This document shows, one piece after another, positions 17,340 to 26,015 of a DNA stretch of 64,000 nt. Position numbers and translations under genes: made by a program. Source of the DNA: UBA7985 sp002711265 (GTDB lineage: Bacteria > Pseudomonadota > Alphaproteobacteria > UBA7985). The DNA is taken from contig CBFIBS010000001.1 of the NCBI GenBank assembly GCA_965660945.1, positions 1 to 64,000 of the forward strand, given 5' to 3'. Within the stretch, counting starts at the first letter, position 1. Each line of letters begins with the position of its first letter. The notes below the pieces were generated by a model. That model saw only the letters and a list, made by a program, of their open reading frames with translations. It had not been told where the DNA came from and made no database searches.

Positions 17340-18365
17340 ATGAGTGAGACAACATCTCCAGCAACACTGCATCGCCCTGCCCGCCCTAAGCTTGGGTTGG
17401 TGGTTCCGTGCTTCAATGAGGCTGAACAATTGCCCGGGAGCATGGCGATTCTACGCGCAAAGCTGGACGCCATGATTTTAGGCGACCTGATCGGGGAGGA
17501 TAGCTTCATCCTGCTTGTCGACGATGGCTCGACGGATGAGACTTGGCTCCTGATCGAAACGCAATGCCGTGACCATGACCGCTTCCACGGCCTGCGGCTG
17601 GCAGTTAACACAGGCCAGCAGACAGCAATTTTTGCCGGCCTTCAGACCGTTGCAGAGCGGTGCGATGCGGCCCTTAGCCTTGATGCAGACCTGCAGGACG
17701 ATCTCAGCGCAATCGATGCCATGCTGACTGAATTCAAACAGGGTGCAGAGATTGTTTTGGGCGTACGGGCTGCGCGGGACAGCGATCGCTGGTTCAAGCG
17801 AAGAAGCGCAGGTTTGTTTTATCAGACTGCGCGCTTGCTCGGGGTCGAGCTCACGCCGGACCATGGTGACTTTCGTCTGATTTCACAGCCCGCTCTGGGA
17901 CGCCTGCTGCAATTCAGCGAACACGACTTGTTTCTGCGCGCAACACCGGCGCTTCTGAGCCGAAAGATTGCTGTGGTACGCTACAGTCGCTTGCCTCGAG
18001 GGGCCGGTTCATCCCACTATCCGCTGATGCGGATGGTGGCGCTGGGGTGGACGGGGATCAGCTCGTTTTCGCTATGGCCCTTGCGGCTGATTTCCATCAC
18101 CGGCGGGCTGACGTCCGTGCTGGCGCTAGTGCTGGCGGTTTATGCCCTTCTCGCCTGGGCCAGTGGCAGCACCGTAGCGGGTTGGACATCGAGTTTTGTA
18201 GCGCTCACGATGTTTTCGGGCCTGACCTTGCTGGCGCTGGGCATCATCGGGGAGTACGTGGCAAAGATCTACCGGGAGGTTGTTCGGCGACCTCGGTACT
18301 TCGTGCAGCAATGCACGATAGGCCCCCATGAAGCGACAACCGCAGCAAATTCACCAGTTGACTAA
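17340..18365 (+). CDS. Membrane-bound family-2 glycosyltransferase (DPM1/ArnC-like)
   Basis: This 341-residue protein has a GT-A domain (residues 15-235) with LGLVVPCFNEAEQLPGSM, the donor-binding DDGSTDET and the metal-binding LDADLQDD. The acceptor region contains DHGDFRLISQP. Two transmembrane segments follow at about 245-310. This is the layout of polyprenyl-phosphate glycosyltransferases (ArnC, GtrB, Dpm1), which move a sugar from a nucleotide onto undecaprenyl phosphate for use in the periplasm. It is the only plus-strand gene in the polysaccharide region and ends convergently, overlapping the hydrolase gene by four bases. AAGGA lies nine bases before its ATG. The modified glycan is presumably the neighbouring O-antigen. 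Confidence 0.88.
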   Translation: MSETTSPATLHRPARPKLGLVVPCFNEAEQLPGSMAILRAKLDAMILGDLIGEDSFILLVDDGSTDETWLLIETQCRDHDRFHGLRLAVNTGQQTAIFAGLQTVAERCDAALSLDADLQDDLSAIDAMLTEFKQGAEIVLGVRAARDSDRWFKRRSAGLFYQTARLLGVELTPDHGDFRLISQPALGRLLQFSEHDLFLRATPALLSRKIAVVRYSRLPRGAGSSHYPLMRMVALGWTGISSFSLWPLRLISITGGLTSVLALVLAVYALLAWASGSTVAGWTSSFVALTMFSGLTLLALGIIGEYVAKIYREVVRRPRYFVQQCTIGPHEATTAANSPVD

Positions 18366-19183
18366 AGTTGAATTACTCGGCCTTCGCGTGAAAAATCGGT
18401 CAAAAGCCGCTCTCGCTCGAGAAGCGAATGCTCTTCCTGTAGATCCAGATCCTCGTCGCTGGCGCGAGGATCAAAGTGTGTAGGGATCAACCGCTTCACC
18501 CCGGCCGCGAGGCAGAGCGCCTGCCCGGCGCGCCAATGCGAATGCCCCCAGCCGCGCCGGGCTTCCCAGGCCTCAGGCGAGAACATGCAGTCGTAGATCA
18601 CCGCGTCACAGCCCTGGATGAAATCGACCAGCTTGGCATCGGGTGTATCGTCTGGCCCGGGGTGCTCAATATCTGGGATGAACACAAGCGCCTTGCCCTC
18701 GCCGGTGAGTTTGTAGGCAATGGAACCGCCGGGATGGCTCACAGCGAGGGTTTCCACCGCAATTTCTCCGATGGAAAAGCGCTGCCCTGCCGGAAACGGA
18801 TGGAAGGCGAAGGCGCCAACAGCCTCCAACCCCACGGGGATCAGCGGCGGCGCCATCAGGTGGCGTAAGGCTTCTTCCGGCCCCCGAGCCTCGAGGATCG
18901 GACCGTGCACGGGTAAGGGCTGCGCGGACGGACTGCGGAAGAACGGGAAGCCCAAAAGGTGATCGAGGTGATAGTGGGTGAGCAGCAGCGCAAGACTATC
19001 CGCCTTCACCTGATCCAGCAGAGCCGGGCCCAGCCGGGTCAGCCCCGAACCCGCATCGAGGATCAGACCCTGATCGCCCACGCGCAGAAAAAAGCACGTG
19101 GTGTCCTGACCAAAGGCCGAGGGACGGCTGGCGCTGCCCGGAAACGATCCGCGCACGCCCAGCGGATGAATTTCGAAGGCCAT
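18362..19183 (-). CDS. Metallo-beta-lactamase-fold hydrolase
   Basis: This 273-residue cytoplasmic protein has the metal-binding motif LTHYHLDHLLGFP (HxHxDH, near residue 87), a further SHPGG histidine, the IPDIEH acidic ligand and IPTHFDP near the C-terminus. The set fits a dinuclear-zinc hydrolase of the RNase Z/phosphodiesterase-like branch. The N-terminus VRGSFPGS with FGQDTTCF is typical of this branch. It lies 39 bases after the cyclase gene on the same strand. RNase Z-like folds include cyclic-nucleotide phosphodiesterases, so a role in degrading the cyclase product is an attractive but unproved inference. No signal peptide is seen. Confidence 0.82.
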   Translation of the reverse strand: MAFEIHPLGVRGSFPGSASRPSAFGQDTTCFFLRVGDQGLILDAGSGLTRLGPALLDQVKADSLALLLTHYHLDHLLGFPFFRSPSAQPLPVHGPILEARGPEEALRHLMAPPLIPVGLEAVGAFAFHPFPAGQRFSIGEIAVETLAVSHPGGSIAYKLTGEGKALVFIPDIEHPGPDDTPDAKLVDFIQGCDAVIYDCMFSPEAWEARRGWGHSHWRAGQALCLAAGVKRLIPTHFDPRASDEDLDLQEEHSLLERERLLTDFSREGRVIQL

Positions 19184-19222
19184 GGTGTCAGTGCACCCCT
19201 TGCTGCATCGGATGAGCGTGCG

Positions 19223-21454
19223 TCACTTTTCCTGAGCGTCCCACACGCCACTCCACGTTAGGTTCGTATCGTCTTCAATGATCGTACGACGCTCCAGCAA
19301 CAGCGCATAGACTTGGTCCAGCCGGCTGCCGAAGCGGCCTTGCATGCCGTTGAGCAATCGCTTTGCCAAATCGAAGTCCTCATCGTGATAGGCCGCCATC
19401 GCCGCTTCGTGCGCCCGCAGGTCATCCCCGGCAGCGCCTGCAATCGGGCTGAAGATGCGCACCGGCTCTTGCTTTCCCTTCACCCGCAGCTGGTCGATCT
19501 GGACCAGCGATGAGCGGCTGTTATCGATCTGCCCTTGGGTTGCCTCGCCAACGACAATATCCACGCCATAGACCTTCGATTGCCCTTCCAGCCGGGCGCT
19601 GAGGTTCACCGCGTCGCCCAGCACGGAGTAATCAAAGCGCGTCTGGGAGCCCATGTTACCAACAACCACGCTGCCCGAATTGACCCCTACACCGAGGCGG
19701 AAGCCGCTGTGGCCGAATTCATCTTCCAGCGCTGCGTTGATGCCGGGCATGGCGTCGACCATGGCAACCGCGGCCTGCACCGCCTTTTCAGCGTGGTCAT
19801 CGACGTCGAGCGGTGCATTCCAGAACGCCATGATGCAGTCGCCGATGTACTTATCGACCGTGCCTTGATGCGCGTGCACGATCTCGGTCAGGGGTGTCAG
19901 AATCCGGTTGATGATCGACGTCAGGGTCGCGGGATCATCCTTGAAGGACTCTGACACCGTGGTGAAACCACGCAGATCGGCGAACAGGATCGACAGCTCC
20001 TTCTGCTCACCGCCGAGCTTGAGTAAGCCCGGGGCGCGGCTGATGCGGTTGACCAGTGCGGGCGAAAGATATTGCGAGAAGGCCGACTTGATCTCCCGGC
20101 GCTGGCGGTCGCGACCGATCAGTTCACCGACCAGCGAAACCCCGCCGTACCCGAGCAGAAACACGAACAGGCCGAACAGGCTCAGGTAAGTGTCATGGGC
20201 AGAGAGCATCCATACCTGCACCCCGGCGGTTATGGACAGGAGCAACACCAGCACAGCGCTGTTGATCAGGCCCGGCAGGCGCGGAGCCAATACCAGCACG
20301 TAGACGATGAAGAGGGCCGCGGCCAGCAGCTCCCACTGAAGGGCTTCTTTGACGATCACCATCTCGCCGGTCAGGGCTTGATGCACAGTCAGCGCCTGCA
20401 GGTCCATGCCGGGTACGTTGGCCTGACCGCCCAGAGGCGTGCTCTTGAGATCAAACAAGCCCGCAGCCGAAGAGCCGAAGATCACGATCTGATTGGTGAA
20501 AACGCTGGCGTCGAAGTCTTCACGGAGAACATCTGCCGCCGGGACCACACGGAAATAGCGCTGCTGCCCTTCGGCGAGGCGCGGGAAGCGGATCCAGAGG
20601 CGGCCGCGACGGTCCGTGGGCATAATCACCCGCCCCAGCCTGCCCTGCACGACCACTTCGCGAATGCCGCCTTCGTCGATCCGCACCAGCTGCCCGCGCG
20701 AACTCAGCGCGACCCGCAGGGTTTCCAGCGACAGTGACGGCAGGGTTCGGCCTTCGTGAACGAAGATCAGCGGGATGGCCCGAGAGATGCCGTCTGTGTC
20801 CGAGGGCAGTGTCACAACGCCCAGACCGCTGGCGGCCTCATCGAGAACTGGGATATTCGAGAGCAGCGCCTGCAGCCGATAGGCCGTCGGCGGAAAGCCT
20901 TCTGCAATCAGGTTGCGATCACTGGCCATAAGGTTGATGGTCGGCCTGCGCTGGAAGGTTTCGCTCTGGGTGGCGAGCAATCCCCTCGCTTCATTGGCGA
21001 GTAGAGTGCTCTGCCCTAAGACGACGGGAGCCGCAGCGATCCTGTCGGCAAACTGCTGATCAAAGGACGGCAAAGCGACGCTTGGGTCGATGCTGATCCC
21101 CGCTGTATCGCCCAGCGTAGCGGCGTAAAGGTCGGGCGACAGCCGGTCGCGTTCAGGAAAAATCGCATCGAAAACCAGGGACAGGGGCTGGCCTGCGTTT
21201 ACCTGCTCGACCAGGGCCGCCAGATGGTTTCGCGGCCAGGGCCACTGACCCACCTCGGCGAGGCTCTGCTCATCAACATCGATGAGGGTGATCACACCCG
21301 AGCCTGCGAAGGGTTCGGCGGTGGCCCGGATCATGGCGTCGTAAATGACATTTTCAAAGGGCTCGACCTGCCGGGGCAACGCAAAGGCAAGCACAGCGAC
21401 CACTAGTCCGGCGATCAGTGACACCAAAGCGTTGCGTAGGCGCTGAAAATTCAT
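19223..21454 (-). CDS. CHASE2-domain class III adenylate/guanylate cyclase
   Basis: This 743-residue protein has an N-terminal transmembrane segment (residues 8-28) and then a large periplasmic CHASE2 sensor domain (about 30-370, with DVDEQSLAEVGQWPWPR and VFDAIFPERD). Three transmembrane segments follow (about 375-450), then a cytoplasmic class III cyclase domain (about 480-680). Metal-binding aspartates lie in LSILFADLRGFTTVSESF and YIGDCIMAFWNAP, and the dimer-interface motif is FDYSVLGDAVNLSARLE. These proteins make cAMP (some cGMP) in response to extracytoplasmic signals. It is followed by the hydrolase gene and preceded by a small membrane protein and a cNMP-binding protein, suggesting one signalling module. 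Substrate choice is not certain from sequence. Confidence 0.92.
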   Translation of the reverse strand: MNFQRLRNALVSLIAGLVVAVLAFALPRQVEPFENVIYDAMIRATAEPFAGSGVITLIDVDEQSLAEVGQWPWPRNHLAALVEQVNAGQPLSLVFDAIFPERDRLSPDLYAATLGDTAGISIDPSVALPSFDQQFADRIAAAPVVLGQSTLLANEARGLLATQSETFQRRPTINLMASDRNLIAEGFPPTAYRLQALLSNIPVLDEAASGLGVVTLPSDTDGISRAIPLIFVHEGRTLPSLSLETLRVALSSRGQLVRIDEGGIREVVVQGRLGRVIMPTDRRGRLWIRFPRLAEGQQRYFRVVPAADVLREDFDASVFTNQIVIFGSSAAGLFDLKSTPLGGQANVPGMDLQALTVHQALTGEMVIVKEALQWELLAAALFIVYVLVLAPRLPGLINSAVLVLLLSITAGVQVWMLSAHDTYLSLFGLFVFLLGYGGVSLVGELIGRDRQRREIKSAFSQYLSPALVNRISRAPGLLKLGGEQKELSILFADLRGFTTVSESFKDDPATLTSIINRILTPLTEIVHAHQGTVDKYIGDCIMAFWNAPLDVDDHAEKAVQAAVAMVDAMPGINAALEDEFGHSGFRLGVGVNSGSVVVGNMGSQTRFDYSVLGDAVNLSARLEGQSKVYGVDIVVGEATQGQIDNSRSSLVQIDQLRVKGKQEPVRIFSPIAGAAGDDLRAHEAAMAAYHDEDFDLAKRLLNGMQGRFGSRLDQVYALLLERRTIIEDDTNLTWSGVWDAQEK

Positions 21455-21518
21455 GACTTTCTTGCCTGACTGGTCCCGGTCGCACCGTCATGGCACGCCC
21501 ATCCCTTCCCGGGCAAGA

Positions 21519-21824
21519 TCAGTCCCAACGCTTCATCAGGGAATTGAGGCTGTCGACAATCAGAAAACAGATAACGGCAACCAGCACCAGAAAGAACAGA
21601 TGGAAGCCCAGCATGAACAAGGGCCGTTCGGAAATCTGAATGCCGTTGATCCCACAGATCGCCAGCGGCACAGCCAGCGCGTCGATGAACCAGCTGAGGA
21701 ACGCCATGCCGAAGATGGCGACCGCGAACATCAGTCCACTGGAGACCGCAGCCCCGAGGATCAGAACAAGTCTGCGCTGGCGACGCGAAGGCCGCCTGCG
21801 CTGCTGCTGGTCCATGTCAACCAA
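21519..21824 (-). CDS. Small two-pass membrane protein of the cyclase operon
   Basis: The roughly 100-residue protein has a very basic N-terminus (RRRPSRRQRR) and two hydrophobic segments (about 18-50 and 70-93), giving a hairpin topology with both ends probably cytoplasmic. I recognise no family. The first possible start is TTG at 21822-21824 with GGGAGG ten bases upstream; ATG at 21813-21815 is the alternative. It starts only five bases after the stop of the cNMP-binding protein gene and ends 64 bases before the cyclase gene. It may be an accessory subunit linking the two, which is inference from position only. Confidence 0.65.
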   Translation of the reverse strand: MVDMDQQQRRRPSRRQRRLVLILGAAVSSGLMFAVAIFGMAFLSWFIDALAVPLAICGINGIQISERPLFMLGFHLFFLVLVAVICFLIVDSLNSLMKRWD

Positions 21825-21829
21825 AGGGT

Positions 21830-23209
21830 CTAAGCCTCCCTCAGGGTGGACCTGTTCTCACTGGCGCGTTGCTTGGCGAGCTTCTCCAGTGCTTTGCGGA
21901 CACTGTCAAAACCAGAGCGACCATCCTTGTTCTGCACCATCTCTTCGATTGTCTGAGAGTCGAGCGCGATACATTCGACCCGCCGGCCCCGCGCAATGGC
22001 GTGCGCCATGCGTCGATCCTGACGCTTGTCGATGTAGCCCATTTCGCCAAACAGCTGGCCGGGTTCGAGCGTAGCAAGCGAAACCTCAGTCCCGTCTCCA
22101 CGATCCATCAAGATTTCGACCTTGCCACTGGAAACCACGTAGGCCCCATCGATGCGGTCGCCCTGCGAGAACACGTGGTCGCCATCGCCGAAGCGGGCGT
22201 ATGTGGTCTGATTGGTCAGGCGGGTCAGCTCTTCCTTGGACAAGCCTTGGAAAGCCGCGCCGAGGTATCGGTTGGCGATTTTCCGGCTCTCCAGCAGGAA
22301 CCCGATCACGGTCGGCACGGTGATCACCAGATTGTAGCCCATGTGCAGATGCGCCCGTGGCGGCATGAAGTCGACGCCGGTGAGCTGCTCGAACATTCCA
22401 TGACGGGCCATGAGGCCGAATTTGCCCCCCGCCTCATAGAAGTTGAGCATCGCCGCTTCCTTGCCAACCGGCTCGGCGACGAAGGTCTTTCCGTCCAGTG
22501 GGTAGGTTGCCCAGAGCTGCTTGAAACCCTCCCAGAGCTTGGCCTGATCAAAGTAGTAGAAGTACGTGATGGTCAGGTGCTCCAGCGCGTGCCAGCACAG
22601 GGCGGCGAAGGCGATCCACAGGAAGATATTGCGGCGGAAGAAGAACAGACACACACCGGTCCCTGTCCAGCCGATCAGCTCCCACACCAGATGCACAATC
22701 TCGATGTCCAGTTGTCCGAAGACTGCACAAGCGGCGACACCGCGCAGGGGTTGGCCGTCCAACCCCAACGCGGCAAATCCGTCAGCACCGGGCTTGATGA
22801 TACGCTCAACGCTGTAGAATGACGCCTGCGCCGCGACGTCCCGCAGGCCCATTTCAACCGCACGCAAGGCGTTGTCGATGTTATCGACGGGTGGCGGACA
22901 GGCGACCGTACCGTTGAAGAAGTCGATCTGGATAACCTGGATCAGGTGTTCGGCGAAGTGACCAAGCTGCAGGATGGTGAACACACCAAGAAAGGCAACG
23001 GCGGCGTAATTCTTGACCTTCCACACGCCCTCAAACATGACCAGTGGGATCCAAGGCAGCAGAGTGACGAATGCAATCATGTAAAGCGGTTCGCCGGAGA
23101 TAATTGCGTTAAGCTGCAGCATGTAGGAGATCGCAGCCGTGATCAGCACGATCCGGATGTTGATGGCTTCAAACGAAAAGAACCGGAACAGCGAGCGGAA
23201 GTTAAGCAT
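21830..23209 (-). CDS. Multi-pass membrane protein with C-terminal cyclic-nucleotide-binding domain
   Basis: The 459-residue protein has an unfamiliar N-terminal membrane region (residues 1-300) with about six hydrophobic segments and paired histidines: GHFAEHLIQ, CWHALEHLTITYFYYFDQ and AHLHMGYN. Residues about 320-440 form a CRP-type cNMP-binding domain with FSQGDRIDGAYVVSSGKVEI and the phosphate-binding cassette FGEMGYIDKRQDRRMAHA, which keeps Gly-Glu and the key arginine. The ATG at 23207-23209 has GAGGAGG six bases upstream, which I prefer over the 14-codon longer frame; it overlaps the previous gene by eight bases. It is probably a membrane effector of the neighbouring cyclase. The HxxEH motifs suggest metal or heme binding, but this is not established. 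Confidence 0.78.
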   Translation of the reverse strand: MLNFRSLFRFFSFEAINIRIVLITAAISYMLQLNAIISGEPLYMIAFVTLLPWIPLVMFEGVWKVKNYAAVAFLGVFTILQLGHFAEHLIQVIQIDFFNGTVACPPPVDNIDNALRAVEMGLRDVAAQASFYSVERIIKPGADGFAALGLDGQPLRGVAACAVFGQLDIEIVHLVWELIGWTGTGVCLFFFRRNIFLWIAFAALCWHALEHLTITYFYYFDQAKLWEGFKQLWATYPLDGKTFVAEPVGKEAAMLNFYEAGGKFGLMARHGMFEQLTGVDFMPPRAHLHMGYNLVITVPTVIGFLLESRKIANRYLGAAFQGLSKEELTRLTNQTTYARFGDGDHVFSQGDRIDGAYVVSSGKVEILMDRGDGTEVSLATLEPGQLFGEMGYIDKRQDRRMAHAIARGRRVECIALDSQTIEEMVQNKDGRSGFDSVRKALEKLAKQRASENRSTLREA

Positions 23210-23429
23210 CGTCTGCCTCCTCATCGTCATCCTCTGTGCGGAGGATTGCAAAGATCAGAATGCCACTCGCCAGAAGCACGAGAGACACAACGACCGCGAC
23301 GACATGGATTTTCCCGAGCCACGACTCACGCCCAAAGCCTTCTGCCAGCGGCCCAGAAGCAGCCTGCGCAAGGGTTGGCAGAAATAAGGCGAGTAAAAGC
23401 GTCGCCCCCCTAAGGAACTGTTTGATCAT
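23202..23429 (-). CDS. Small exported single-pass membrane protein, first gene of the cyclase module
   Basis: The 75-residue product begins MIKQFLRGATLLLALFLPTL with a signal peptide ending AQA-AS. It then has a short extracytoplasmic segment, one transmembrane helix (about 42-64) and an acidic tail (RTEDDDEEADDA). I start it at the ATG at 23427-23429, because only this gives a standard signal peptide; the open frame reaches 23492. The strong Shine-Dalgarno sequence of the next gene lies inside its last codons, so the two are coupled. No family is recognised. With the following genes it forms a tight minus-strand operon, which suggests it is a small subunit of the cNMP-binding membrane protein. 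Confidence 0.6.
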   Translation of the reverse strand: MIKQFLRGATLLLALFLPTLAQAASGPLAEGFGRESWLGKIHVVAVVVSLVLLASGILIFAILRTEDDDEEADDA

Positions 23430-23570
23430 GATTTTCACGCATTCAATTTGCTTGATAAGTGCAAGAGTCATTGGAATGACCCAGTCGATCAAGAAATAAT
23501 GCGTAAGGTTTTAGGGATTTCAGCCGAACAGACTGGTCACAGTATACCTGCGTTATGAGGCACTACGGCG

Positions 23571-23882
23571 CTACACAGAAACGTCCATTGTCTCGGCGAC
23601 CCTCATCGTGCCCATATCGACGAAGGGACAACGTTGAGCAACGTCAACCGCCTCGTCCATGCTCTCGGCCTCGATAACCAGAAACCCCATGATCCCGCCT
23701 TTCTCCGCCTCACGCACACCTTGATTGGTTACAACCCGGGTCTGCCGGAAGGCGAGTTGAGGCATGACCAGCCGGTCACTGAGCCCAGCGAGCCAGTTCC
23801 TGTAATCGATCATATGCTGCTGGCCGCCTTCGGGTGAACTAGGTTGACGGGCATCTTCAAAGGTCAGAACAAACTTGGGCAT
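23571..23882 (-). CDS. YciI-like (YCII/DGPF) family protein
   Basis: This 103-residue cytoplasmic protein has the YCII-type ferredoxin-like fold pattern: MPKFVLTFEDARQP at the start, the middle strand GIMGFLVIEAESMDEAVDVA, and the terminal CPFVDMGTMRVAETMDV. In this family the AEs-xxEA segment follows a conserved region thought to hold an active-site Asp/His. Homologues include dehydrochlorinase-like enzymes and proteins fused to sigma factors, but most have no known role. It stands alone between the cyclase module and the divergent ABC exporter. No operon partner is evident. Confidence 0.75.
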   Translation of the reverse strand: MPKFVLTFEDARQPSSPEGGQQHMIDYRNWLAGLSDRLVMPQLAFRQTRVVTNQGVREAEKGGIMGFLVIEAESMDEAVDVAQRCPFVDMGTMRVAETMDVSV

Positions 23883-24011
23883 GGTTATACTCGCATTTAA
23901 TTCGATTTCTTAGCTTCCCGCGTTCGCCGCCGTAGATCAAGACAAAGCCTGACTGAAATTGAAAACGACCCTCACCCACCCCATTTGCGTGTGAACCGAC
24001 GCAGAGGCACC

Positions 24012-25958
24012 ATGACTGAAACCCCTCCATCCACCCCAGCAGGCTTTCGCCCGCCCGAACCCATTCGTGATCAGGTGACGCTTGACCGGGGGTCCTCCTT
24101 TGCCGCGGAACTCAAGCGCGATCGAAATCACCGGGAGCGCGCGCGAACGGTCCAGCCCCTGCGGCGGTTGATCCCCTTCATCCTGCGTTATCCGGGGATC
24201 ATCATTGGGTTCCTGTTCTTCCTCGTGACGTCAGCGGCGCTGACACTCATGCTCCCCGGCGCCTTTCGCCTGGTGGTCGATTGCGGCTTCAGCGGTGCTT
24301 CAACCTCGGCGGCCTGCGCGGCGTTCCCAATCGAAGGCAACCTGAATATCTATTTCATCGTGGGTATCGTCGGCGCGCTGCTGCTCGGCCTGACCAGCGC
24401 GATGCGGTTCTTCTTCATCAGTCTGCTGGGTGAGCGCGTCGTTGCGGACCTTCGGGCCAGGGTCTACGACCACCTGCTCTCGCTGAGCCCCGGATACTAC
24501 GCCACCACCCGGACCGGGGAAGTGCTCTCCCGCCTGACCACCGACACCACGCTGATCCAGACCGTGGTCGGCTCGTCGATCTCGGTCGCCGTGCGCACCG
24601 TCGCAACCACTACCGGCGCGCTGGTGCTGATGTTCATCACGAGCTGGCAGCTGGCCTTGCTCATGATCTTCGTCGCGCCGGTGATCATCCTGCCCATGGT
24701 GCTGTTCGGTCGCCGGGTGCAGCGACTCTCGCGCTCGGGACAGGACGCACTAGCCGAGGCCTCTGCCCGGGCGAGCGAGAGCCTGCGCGCCATCGACACG
24801 GTGCAGGCCTTTACCCGCGAGCCCGAAGAACGCCTTCGATTCCGTGAGGCGGTTGAGAATACCTTCCACGTCGCCCTGCGTCGGATCCGGGTGCGGTCGA
24901 TCCTGACCGCTTCGCTGTTCTCCTTCGTGCTGGCGGGGCTGATCGGGGTGCTGTGGTACGGCGCCATCCAGGTGCAGGCGGGGACTATCACCCCGGGGAC
25001 CATGATCCAGTTCGTGATGTACGCCTTCATCGCCGTTTCCGGCGTTGGCCTGCTCACCGAAACCTACGCCGAGGTCATGCGCGCCGCCGGTGCCACCGAA
25101 CGGCTGATGGAAATCCTGTCGGCGAACTCCGACATCAAGCCGCCCGCCAAGCCGCTCAGCCTGCCCCAGCCGGTAACGGGTGCCATCGCGCTCGAAAACG
25201 TTGCCTTTGCCTACCCCAGCCGCCCGGATCAACGCGCTTTGCGTGGGCTCAGCCTGAGGGTTGAGCCCGGTCAGACCGTCGCCGTCGTCGGCCCCTCAGG
25301 CGCCGGCAAGTCCACCATCTTCCAGCTGCTACTGCGGCTCTATGACCCCCAGTCTGGCGGCGTGCGGGTTGAGAGCGTCGACGTCCGCGACCTTGACCCC
25401 ACAGAGCTCCGCCAGAACCTGTCGATCGTGCAGCAGAACGCGCCGCTGTTTGCCGGCAGCGCGCTGGACAACATCCGCTTTGGCAACCCGTCGGCCACTC
25501 GCGAGCAGGTCTTCGCCGCCGCGCAGGCCGCCGAAGCCCACGATTTCATTCTGGCACTGCCGCAGGGCTATGACACCGATCTGGGCGAAAACGCCGGCAC
25601 CCTGTCTGGCGGCCAGCGCCAGCGCCTCGCCATCGCCCGCGCCATCCTCCGGCAGGCTCCGATCTTGCTGCTCGACGAGGCCACCAGTGCGCTGGACTCT
25701 GAAAGCGAGCGCGCGGTGCAGCTGGCCTTCGAGACGCTGGCCGAGGACAGAACCACCCTGGTCATCGCCCACCGCCTGGCGACCGTGCTGAAGGCTGATT
25801 CCATTGTCGTCCTCGAAGAAGGGCGCGTGGTGGATCAGGGAACGCACGAGGAACTGTTGTCCCGTGATGGGCTCTACGCCCGCCTCGTTGCGCTGCAGTT
25901 CGGGGCCGAGACCGACGCCGCTGCCGAGGCGCCGTCCACGCAAAGTAACGCGCCCTAG
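24012..25958 (+). CDS. MsbA-related half-size ABC exporter (permease plus ATPase)
   Basis: The 648-residue protein has a six-helix exporter domain (about 50-340, with EVLSRLTTDTTLIQTVVGSS as the coupling region). An ABC ATPase follows (about 375-620) with Walker A GPSGAGKST, Q-loop VQQNAPLFAGS, signature LSGGQRQRLAIARAIL and Walker B ILLLDEATSALD. It matches the MsbA-related exporter group common in alphaproteobacteria and should act as a homodimer exporting a lipid or hydrophobic compound. I chose ATG 24012, with AGAGG just upstream, over the TTG at 23985. An AbrB-type membrane protein follows 57 bases later. The substrate is unknown. Confidence 0.9.
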   Translation: MTETPPSTPAGFRPPEPIRDQVTLDRGSSFAAELKRDRNHRERARTVQPLRRLIPFILRYPGIIIGFLFFLVTSAALTLMLPGAFRLVVDCGFSGASTSAACAAFPIEGNLNIYFIVGIVGALLLGLTSAMRFFFISLLGERVVADLRARVYDHLLSLSPGYYATTRTGEVLSRLTTDTTLIQTVVGSSISVAVRTVATTTGALVLMFITSWQLALLMIFVAPVIILPMVLFGRRVQRLSRSGQDALAEASARASESLRAIDTVQAFTREPEERLRFREAVENTFHVALRRIRVRSILTASLFSFVLAGLIGVLWYGAIQVQAGTITPGTMIQFVMYAFIAVSGVGLLTETYAEVMRAAGATERLMEILSANSDIKPPAKPLSLPQPVTGAIALENVAFAYPSRPDQRALRGLSLRVEPGQTVAVVGPSGAGKSTIFQLLLRLYDPQSGGVRVESVDVRDLDPTELRQNLSIVQQNAPLFAGSALDNIRFGNPSATREQVFAAAQAAEAHDFILALPQGYDTDLGENAGTLSGGQRQRLAIARAILRQAPILLLDEATSALDSESERAVQLAFETLAEDRTTLVIAHRLATVLKADSIVVLEEGRVVDQGTHEELLSRDGLYARLVALQFGAETDAAAEAPSTQSNAP

Positions 25959-26015
25959 CCAAGACCCGCGAAAACCGCGCTTGCCATCGGCAAACCGGCA
26001 TCGGAGAGTGCGACG

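Noticed and set aside
18362..23429. CBASS or Pycsar anti-phage system
   Set aside because: The cyclase is a CHASE2 sensor type and there is no toxin-like effector, CD-NTase or ubiquitin-like partner; a regulatory role fits better.
23531..23560. TGTGA-like CRP half-site upstream of the cyclase operon
   Set aside because: Only one half-site is present (TGTGACC); the matching TCACA at the right spacing is missing.
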